Positions 25,427 through 32,057 of a DNA stretch of 32,057 bases are shown in pieces. The DNA is from an uncultured Flammeovirgaceae bacterium (GTDB taxonomy: Bacteria; Bacteroidota; Bacteroidia; Cytophagales; Cyclobacteriaceae): the NCBI GenBank assembly GCA_937899105.1, contig CALBPF010000013.1, positions 1 to 32,057 on the forward strand, written 5' to 3'. The notes under the pieces are model-generated. The model saw only the letters and a program-made list of their open reading frames with translations. It made no database searches and was not told the DNA's origin. Numbering within the stretch: position 1 is the stretch's first letter; the number at the start of each line of letters is the position of its first letter. Made by a program: the position numbers and the translations under genes.

Positions 25427-26719
25427 TTAGTTTTCCATAGTTGAACTCTCTTGTAAGGGTGGAACCATAACTTTAGATAGAAGTGAGTCCCTATCGCCAT
25501 TGTATGTTTTTTCAATTGGATTCCCATCTCTATTTAGCCCCACAAAAATGCCCTGATCCACAAGGTTCCAAACCGGATATTTGGCTTGTCCTTTTAGATC
25601 AAACAGACCAAAGTGGTTTTCAGAACCTTTGGGATTATGGGCGTCTTTCCATTGTTCGTCAAAGGCTTCGAAGTAAAAACATGATATGTTGGCGCTGTTT
25701 GTCCATTCTCGCATATGCCTGTAATACAAACCTTGCTTGTACTCATCAGTGGCTTTTGAACCTTTGGGCCCATAATGACCGTCTGAGATAGTGGCCCACC
25801 CTGTTTCACCAATGTGAACAGGCTTATCTGCTCCGAGGCTTTTCATGTAACTAACTACAGAATCATATTGTTTCATAGCGAACTACTTGGCTCGTTGCAT
25901 AGCAGCATCAATTTTTTCAATATCAGAAAGTTGTTGGTTTTCCTCAGAATCTCTCCAAAACTCAGGATTATAATGAGTGTTGTGATAGGGGTAAGTATGC
26001 ATGGATATGTAATCCACGGCTTTAATAAGTTTTTCTAAGTCTTCCGTATGATAGCTGGCATCACCTCCGCCCCACGAAGAAAAATCATCTGAGCTTGTTA
26101 TCCACAAATCTGCAGAAAGTTCACCTGCTTGTTTTAAACTCTGTAGATGGTTAACCCATTTTAATATTACTTCGGGTTGTACATAATAGCTCTCAGCCCA
26201 TTTTACCATGGCTTCGTTACCTACTGCAAGTACTTTGACAATATCTGTGTATTTCTTTGCTAAGGCCACTGCTCTGCCTATTTCACCTTCATTCTGTTCA
26301 CTTTCTATATTGTGGTCCGGTGTATTGCCCGTCCAGGCATTTTTGCAATCTATCCAGGCCCCGAGCATCACATACATTTCAAAACTTGGGTCTTCGCTTT
26401 TCAATTCGCTTATTGCCTTTAACAAGTTTGGAGCTTGTTGCAGCTGAACGTTATAAGTGCGTACCACTTTTATTCCCATGGCATACAAGATCTTCATATC
26501 TTCTTTAAGTTGCTCAATGGTGGGTTGTACATCTCGTGTTTTTTGTCTATATCCCCCATATGAAATTGCCAAGTAATCTGGATTGCCTAAAATTTCTTTT
26601 GCTGTCACTTCTTTCTTCTTATTTGATTGATTTAATTCCTCTTCTTTTGGTTTTTGACTACATGCATAACTCGACGCCATTACTATACCGGCAATCATTA
26701 TTTTTAATATAAGTTTCAT
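25427..26719 (-). pseudogene. GH17 lipoprotein glucanase interrupted by an amber codon
   Basis: Two open stretches on the minus strand, 26719-25883 (278 residues) and 25876-25427 (149 residues), are in the same frame and together make one complete GH17 enzyme. The break is one TAG at 25883-25885, between AMQRAK and FAMKQYDS. No base is gained or lost. The first part has a lipoprotein signal with lipobox SYAC (Cys 20) and the acid/base E169 in LAVGNEAM. The second has the nucleophile in HIGETGWA (residue 305 of the joined frame) and FYFEAFDEQWKD. Neither part alone has both catalytic residues, so neither should be active. Intact, it would be an envelope endo-beta-1,3-glucanase that opens laminarin. 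Codon quality is normal on both sides, so the stop is recent, a sequence error, or read through. Confidence 0.88.
25883..25885 (-). other. In-frame amber codon within the GH17 gene
   Basis: CTA on the plus strand, TAG on the minus strand. Continuing the frame through it gives an unbroken GH17 sequence. A single base change from GAG (Glu) or AAG (Lys) would explain it. No ribosome-binding site is visible before the ATG nine bases further on. Confidence 0.85.
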
Positions 26720-26748
26720 TATGTTGTATTTTGCTATAGCGCTCTTTT

Positions 26749-28569
26749 TTATTTATAGCTCAAACCATGCCCAAATGGGTATAGTGGCTCTATTGAGTCG
26801 TCCCAAAAATTTGGTCCATACTTTTCATTATAATCTTCCAGGGACTTAGGCCAGGAGTGAGGCAGCTTACCTCTAAAGTCATAATCACCAAATAATACCT
26901 GAGCTATTCCATCTCCTTCTGAACCGGGTAACCAGGCGGCTATGCAAGCATCCGATTTTTCTATCTGTTCGGTAGTAACTAAAGGTCTACCTGAAATCAG
27001 TATAACTACTACCTTGAGTCCTTTGTCAGTATAAGCGTTAATCAAGTTTTGATGGGCTTCCGTTAGCGTGTGTTCATAAGCGTCCATTTCACCTCCAATA
27101 TCTCCAAAGAACTCAGCATACGGTGTTTCACCCACTACTATTACTGCCACTTCTGCATCATTATGATTTCCGGTTCCTTCTTTGTCATAGATAACTTCTT
27201 CTTCAGACAGTTCCTTAATGCCATCAAGAATAGTTGTTGCACCAAGATAGTTTTCAGTAGTCCCTTGCCAGTTTATGGTCCAACCACCGGACTGCAGACC
27301 TGAGTTATCGGCAAACTCGCCAACTACGACGATTTTGGATGTTTTTTTTAAAGGCAATGTCTTGTTATTATTCTTTAGCAATACCAATGATTCACGAACT
27401 GCTTGTCTTGCTATGTCCTTATGCTCTGGGGCTCCAATTTTTTTGATTAGGCTTGAATCGGGGAATGGATTTTCAAATAGACCTAATCTGTACTTTTGTC
27501 TTAGTATTCTTCTCACGGCGTCATCTATTCTTTCCTGTGAGACGGTCTTGTTTTCAACGGCCGCTTTCAATCCACTCTGATAATCTTCAAGATCGCCATC
27601 TACAGCCATTACCATGTCTATACCGGCGTTGATTATCTCTGTTTCTCCAAAACGTGAGTACCCTTTCCAGTCCGATACCATTATACCGTCAAACCCCAAA
27701 GCTCCTTTTAATGTATCCGTGATCAGCTCTTTATGAGCATGCATAGATTTGTCATCAAGTGTATTAAAAGAGGCCATCACTGATCCTACACCCTCTTCAA
27801 CCGCTACGCGGTATGGCGGAAGTAAACGCTCATATACTTGCTCTCTATTTAATGAAGTATTACCGCCCTCGACACCAAAATCTGTGGCGCCATCACCAAG
27901 AAAGTGCTTGGCCGTGGCCATAACGGTCTTTTTATCTGAAAGTTCGCCCTGATGTCCTCTCACAGAGGCCTTTGTGAGCTCTTTAGTTAGTTCTGTGCTT
28001 TCTGAAAAAGCCTCGTAAACTCGACCCCATTTTTCATTATAGGGGATGGCTACACATGGAGAAAATACCCATGTGAAACCTGTAGCCTGAGCCTCCAATG
28101 CTGTAATTGCCGCTACCTGTTCCACCAATCGGGCATTTCCAGCAGCGCCAAGCCCTATGTTATGTGGGAATATAGTCGCTCCTTCATATGTGTTATGACC
28201 ATGAACGGCATCTACGCCAAATAGTAAAGGAATGCCCAATCGTGTTGCCAGCGCTTTCTTTTGCAGTTCGATGAATTTAGATTGCCATTCTGCCGCATCT
28301 TTTCCAGGAAGTGGCCCTTCGGTGTGAATAACTGAACCTATGAATTTAGTTGTAACATCATCGTCGGATATGTCATCAAAATGCCGCACTTGAGTCATCT
28401 GGCCAATCTTTTCCTCCAGCGTCATCAATTCAAGTATTGAATCTACTTGCTGTTCTATATTTAAATCAATACTAACGTCTTTGTTCATCTGCTGCTGTTT
28501 ACAAGAAGGAAAGAAACAGGTACTTATCATTACTGAAAAGACGCTATATCTTAAAACCTCCAGTATCAC
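26749..28569 (-). CDS. GH3 lipoprotein beta-glucosidase
   Basis: The protein has 606 residues. It starts at GTG and overlaps the stop of the upstream phosphorylase gene in GTGA (28566-28569), so its translation is probably coupled. The signal peptide ends in a lipobox-like FPSC with Cys at 23. The GH3 barrel follows: GVDAVHGHNTY at about 118-128, the KHF motif at 221-223, and the nucleophile D300 in IMVSDWKG. The second domain carries VVVGEFADNSGLQSGGWT and VGETPYAEFFGDIGGE, which resembles barley-type exo-glucanases. There is no added fibronectin domain. It should release glucose from the non-reducing end of beta-glucan oligosaccharides in the envelope. It is 29 bases before the interrupted GH17 gene. 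Confidence 0.92.
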   Translation of the reverse strand: MILEVLRYSVFSVMISTCFFPSCKQQQMNKDVSIDLNIEQQVDSILELMTLEEKIGQMTQVRHFDDISDDDVTTKFIGSVIHTEGPLPGKDAAEWQSKFIELQKKALATRLGIPLLFGVDAVHGHNTYEGATIFPHNIGLGAAGNARLVEQVAAITALEAQATGFTWVFSPCVAIPYNEKWGRVYEAFSESTELTKELTKASVRGHQGELSDKKTVMATAKHFLGDGATDFGVEGGNTSLNREQVYERLLPPYRVAVEEGVGSVMASFNTLDDKSMHAHKELITDTLKGALGFDGIMVSDWKGYSRFGETEIINAGIDMVMAVDGDLEDYQSGLKAAVENKTVSQERIDDAVRRILRQKYRLGLFENPFPDSSLIKKIGAPEHKDIARQAVRESLVLLKNNNKTLPLKKTSKIVVVGEFADNSGLQSGGWTINWQGTTENYLGATTILDGIKELSEEEVIYDKEGTGNHNDAEVAVIVVGETPYAEFFGDIGGEMDAYEHTLTEAHQNLINAYTDKGLKVVVILISGRPLVTTEQIEKSDACIAAWLPGSEGDGIAQVLFGDYDFRGKLPHSWPKSLEDYNEKYGPNFWDDSIEPLYPFGHGLSYK

Positions 28570-31500
28570 TTTAGTGCTGTTTCTTTCACATGTGCGATAA
28601 TTTGAGTGACTTTATCATTTCTTTGAAATATCTGTTGGCTCAATGACTCGTCTAAACTTAAACTCTCAATATTTGTGCTTGTACCATCATTTAGCAGGAC
28701 TTCAAGATTCTCCTCGTTGCTGATTTTATACACCACAGGAACCTGGCAGTATGTAAAACATAAGGAGCCTGCTTCAAGCATAAGCGACTTGTGTTCGCCA
28801 CTCACGCTCACATAAGTAAAAGTTTCAGCAGTTGTCAGGAATTCATCTTTCCTTAACATACGTGGATTGAAATAGAGTAAGCCTTTGTCTACAAAGACAC
28901 CTAATTCTCCAAATCGGCTAAGAATGTCTTCTTTTACCTGTCCAGTCATTCCTGGCTGCTGTGCTCCTTTGCTTGCTGGCGTATGTGAGTAAGGGTCTGT
29001 AGGAAAAGCACCATAGAGGGTTGGAGATTTGTGTACCCCGATGCCCTGATTGATCTCATAGTAGTGAGCCAATAATCGACCAACTACTTCTTCGCTTTCG
29101 TTATCGTGTATGGCTTTTAAGCAGCATTCCTGAACGGCAAGCTGTAATTTAGAAACCATGTGCCAGTAGATAGAGCCCAAGCCTTCATATCCAAAAAACG
29201 TACCTGATCTCCCTGTAAATGCCTTATGATTAAATACTTCCTCAAAGGTTTTTAAAACTTGCTCACTATTTGAGCTGAGCAAGCTCTCGTACTTACTTCC
29301 TCTCAGTTCATCCAGTCCTTTTTGAAGATCATTTGCATTTTTGAATCGGCTATTGAAGTGGTAAACATCCTTAATATCTTTTGTGATGATTTGCGTATTC
29401 CCAGCTTCGATTAATTTTGCCAGCAATTCTGATTTCGAAATAGCTGAAGCCGGAATATTGTTTTTCCTGGTAAATCCCGGTAGTTCTTTGTCGGGATAAA
29501 GCAAGTAGCTATACTGATCTTCCCTGAATAGGGCGCTACCTTTTACGCCATCTAACACATTAAGCGCTTCTTGTGATGATAAATAACCTGAACTCAGCAC
29601 AGCTACCTGACCTTCGAGCATTTCACTTAGATAGGAAATGGAAATTTCGTGGTTATTTTCCACGGTCATTAAATTGTAGGCATGATACATATGATCTTGC
29701 CGCTCATTAGCCTTAATAGTATGTTCTAAGTATTTAAGGCATAAGTCTGTAAAATCACGAAGCCCAGGCACCGATATCACTCCTTTTTCACCAGTAAAGG
29801 ATTGATCGTAGATTTGAAGTCTATAATTGCTACCGGCCGACCCTAAACCATCAACTACCAGTTTGCGATCCTTGTCACTAAATTTAGAGGATAGTAGGCT
29901 CTGATGTTTTTTTAATGTATCTGCTATTGCATTGTAAAAAGTCAGCAATTCCGACGAGACCTGGACTTCACGTGTTTCGGAATTGGTAAGTACTTTATCC
30001 ATGAATTTCAGGAACCTCCTTAAGTAACACAATGTGACTACCGAGACACCATTTCCGACTAAAGCATTGTTAGCATCATTCCACTCCGGCCGTTGTGTGT
30101 TCATCCAAATGCCACCTTCCGGGATGAAATTCGAAACTTTAGCCAAAACCGTTGCCAGCGCCTTCTCTATGAAAGTTACATAAATTGTATTCCCATTTTT
30201 ATCTTGAAGCAGTGCGCTATCAGCTCCCAATGATGGCCACCGTTTGGCAATTTTTGTATCAGCTTCAAGGTCAAAGTCGATAGTATCTTTAGGGTTTTTT
30301 AGTATGTCTTCGTAGCTCTTGATCTTATAAGGTACATTAGCGTAGACAAATAGCTCTTTATCAAAAAAATCTGCTAATTGTCCCGGAGAGTGATTTTCTG
30401 TGAACTCTAAAAATTTTAGCAAGTAGATTATCTGATGATCACCCCAGTAACCAATATAAGACCAGGGATCGTCAGGTTCTATTCTTTCCCAGTCGATCCC
30501 ATTTTTTGTAATTCTATAAGGATTATATCCGTCGAAGGTAGAAGCATTCAAAAATTTATAGATCATTCCTTCAATGAATTCCGGATAGGAATGAGCTAAC
30601 GCCTCCCAGTTTTGAAAAATGTCTCTCCAGTTACCCTCATAATCCAGGATCTTGGAACCGTCAATTTCGCTATGTGTATTTATGGAAAACTGGTTCCAGG
30701 GTCGGCTTGGGTCACCATGCCTTCTACTGAATTTTAACGGTAAATATTCCAGGCATAGCCGTTTGAAATTGTTATCATCAGTTTTTTTGGTGAGTTCTTT
30801 CAAGTCGGATAATGAGAAATTATCAGCAAGGCTTTGAAGGATTTCTTCTGAAGATTTATGAACCTGCTTGTTTGCTTTAAAGAGATAATCATTAAAGTCT
30901 GATTTCTCTATCTGGTAATTGTCATCAAATACTCCGCCGCGCATAATATTGAAGAGCGAATTGGCAAAGTGCCTTGTGTCCCGCAACTTATCCTGAGTGA
31001 ATTGTAGCGCATCTGCCGAAGCGCTGAGTTCAACTAAACATTTGGTACCTAGCTCAATATCTTCGTTGATCTTTGCCCAAAGACTTTCGTCATTTTGAAT
31101 GGCTTCAGATATTAATTCTATACCTGGCATCGTCTGATTGACGTTAGCTAAGATCATCCATTCTTTTTCAGCTTCTGATGCCAACGATATGTCTGAAGTT
31201 ATGAAATAAGCGCCTCTTTCAGCTTTAATGTCTTCTTCTTCTTGGATAGCAGACCCGTCTCTGAAATTTTTCAATTGTAAAGAGGAGAGCAAGTGTTTTT
31301 TGTTTTTCAGGCCAAGCGACCAGGCAATATTAGCTTTTAAGGCTTCGCTAGGCTCGGCTTTATCCACTATAATAGCGCTGAGTGCAAAAATACCAATACC
31401 ACTAGCTCCTTCCAGCTCGCTACGCTTGTAAGCGTCAACCAGATTACTTCGCTGGCTTTGCAAGGCGCTACCAACTCTGCTAGGCATGATGTTCTGGATA

Positions 31501-31997
31501 CCATCAAGCAGAGTTATACTTACTTCATCCGGATCATCATTTATAAGTTTACTCTTTTTAACGAAGCCATAGGTATTACTCGAATTCCATTGATACTGAA
31601 AGGTTAGTTTCAGGTCGTGGTTTACCTCTTCAAAAATAACTTTACTTCCATATTCGTTTTTATAGAGATTCTGACTCGTATTGTAGAGACAAGCGTATCT
31701 CATAGAAAACGGCTCCCATATATGCAATTTGCCATCTTTCCGGACCTGGAAGATAGACTTACTTCCTGTGTTCTCTGCGGATTCCACAATTTTGTCATCC
31801 GTATAATATGGGAATAAGGCATTTTCAGCATCCTTTCTGCCGGCACTTAATCCACCATTACTTCCAATGAACATCCAGTGATTCGAATCACTGACAATAC
31901 TCATAAAGAATGGACGCATTTTGTCCATGTTGGAAATTCTGTAGAACAATTCGTCGTCTATTAGGACTTGTTCTATTTGTATATCTATCTTTTGCAT
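28566..31997 (-). CDS. Large GH94-like phosphorylase, probable GH149 beta-1,3-oligoglucan phosphorylase
   Basis: The protein has 1143 residues and no signal peptide, so it acts in the cytosol. The start (MRPFFMSIVSDSNHWMF, then SNGGLSAGRK and ALFPYYTDDKI) and the great length fit the GH149 family, in which known members split beta-1,3-gluco-oligosaccharides with phosphate into glucose-1-phosphate and a shorter chain. The GH94-type catalytic Asp should be D641 in RPEWNDANN. The related family GH161 has similar size and activity and cannot be excluded by eye. The expected fold is an N-terminal beta-sandwich, an (alpha/alpha)6 barrel and extra C-terminal domains. It is the first gene of the operon; the GH3 gene overlaps its end. 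Only 60 bases are left upstream, and I see no clear Bacteroidota promoter there. Confidence 0.85.
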   Translation of the reverse strand: MQKIDIQIEQVLIDDELFYRISNMDKMRPFFMSIVSDSNHWMFIGSNGGLSAGRKDAENALFPYYTDDKIVESAENTGSKSIFQVRKDGKLHIWEPFSMRYACLYNTSQNLYKNEYGSKVIFEEVNHDLKLTFQYQWNSSNTYGFVKKSKLINDDPDEVSITLLDGIQNIMPSRVGSALQSQRSNLVDAYKRSELEGASGIGIFALSAIIVDKAEPSEALKANIAWSLGLKNKKHLLSSLQLKNFRDGSAIQEEEDIKAERGAYFITSDISLASEAEKEWMILANVNQTMPGIELISEAIQNDESLWAKINEDIELGTKCLVELSASADALQFTQDKLRDTRHFANSLFNIMRGGVFDDNYQIEKSDFNDYLFKANKQVHKSSEEILQSLADNFSLSDLKELTKKTDDNNFKRLCLEYLPLKFSRRHGDPSRPWNQFSINTHSEIDGSKILDYEGNWRDIFQNWEALAHSYPEFIEGMIYKFLNASTFDGYNPYRITKNGIDWERIEPDDPWSYIGYWGDHQIIYLLKFLEFTENHSPGQLADFFDKELFVYANVPYKIKSYEDILKNPKDTIDFDLEADTKIAKRWPSLGADSALLQDKNGNTIYVTFIEKALATVLAKVSNFIPEGGIWMNTQRPEWNDANNALVGNGVSVVTLCYLRRFLKFMDKVLTNSETREVQVSSELLTFYNAIADTLKKHQSLLSSKFSDKDRKLVVDGLGSAGSNYRLQIYDQSFTGEKGVISVPGLRDFTDLCLKYLEHTIKANERQDHMYHAYNLMTVENNHEISISYLSEMLEGQVAVLSSGYLSSQEALNVLDGVKGSALFREDQYSYLLYPDKELPGFTRKNNIPASAISKSELLAKLIEAGNTQIITKDIKDVYHFNSRFKNANDLQKGLDELRGSKYESLLSSNSEQVLKTFEEVFNHKAFTGRSGTFFGYEGLGSIYWHMVSKLQLAVQECCLKAIHDNESEEVVGRLLAHYYEINQGIGVHKSPTLYGAFPTDPYSHTPASKGAQQPGMTGQVKEDILSRFGELGVFVDKGLLYFNPRMLRKDEFLTTAETFTYVSVSGEHKSLMLEAGSLCFTYCQVPVVYKISNEENLEVLLNDGTSTNIESLSLDESLSQQIFQRNDKVTQIIAHVKETALK

Positions 31998-32057
31998 TGA
32001 TGAAACTACACTGATTATTTGAATTCAGCCTGTTTGTTTTGGACAGAAAGTTTTAAA

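Noticed and set aside
25427..25876. A separate 149-residue gene starting at the ATG 25876
   Set aside because: It is the in-frame continuation of the GH17 gene, contains only the second half of that fold and has no visible ribosome-binding site, so I treat it as part of one interrupted gene.

Overview
The window looks like chromosomal DNA from a marine member of the Bacteroidota, probably order Cytophagales. The basis is a complete gliding/type IX secretion core (PorP/SprF-like protein, GldK, GldL, GldM, GldN), a Bacteroidota-type HemD next to a DUF4271 protein, many TTG starts, promoter-like TAnnTTTG elements, and a locus for beta-1,3-glucan (laminarin) use. The order is an inference; no rRNA or tRNA gene is visible to support it.

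Left part (1-8300). The window opens in the 3' end of a purine nucleoside phosphorylase. Its reading frame carries a TAA at bases 2-4 where a conserved Tyr codon is expected. Then come uvrA, an orphan periplasmic solute-binding protein with a terminator hairpin behind it, a type II NADH dehydrogenase overlapping a small two-helix membrane protein, a LytS-type histidine kinase with a LytTR response regulator, and a convergent small gene of unknown function.

Middle part (8400-19400). hemW runs leftwards. Divergent from it is a tight three-gene run: a short Omp85-family outer-membrane protein, a DUF4271 membrane protein and hemD. The type IX secretion/gliding block follows, from the PorP/SprF-like protein through gldK, gldL, gldM and gldN. 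It ends in a strong two-way terminator at 19074-19106. GldN carries an internal segment that resembles a small carbohydrate-binding module (CBM5/12 type).

Right part (19400-32057). Eight genes run leftwards as one apparent operon. In transcription order they are a very large GH94-like phosphorylase of GH149 type (beta-1,3-oligoglucan phosphorylase), a GH3 lipoprotein beta-glucosidase, a GH17 lipoprotein glucanase broken by a single in-frame amber codon, a GH30 lipoprotein, an MFS (GPH-type) symporter, an unknown membrane-anchored protein, a second GPH symporter, and a second GH17 enzyme with no signal peptide. The inferred pathway is as follows. Envelope lipoproteins trim laminarin: GH17 cuts the beta-1,3 chain, GH30 removes beta-1,6 branches and GH3 acts as exo-glucosidase. 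The two symporters carry oligosaccharides across the inner membrane. In the cytosol, GH17 and the GH149 phosphorylase turn them into smaller oligomers and glucose-1-phosphate. No SusC/SusD pair and no dedicated regulator lies inside the window; they may lie beyond the right edge or be absent.

The most interesting points are the split of beta-1,3-glucan degradation between envelope and cytosol, the amber-interrupted GH17, the unknown protein between the two transporters, and the CBM-like insert in GldN. No CRISPR array, insertion sequence, tRNA or rRNA gene was seen.
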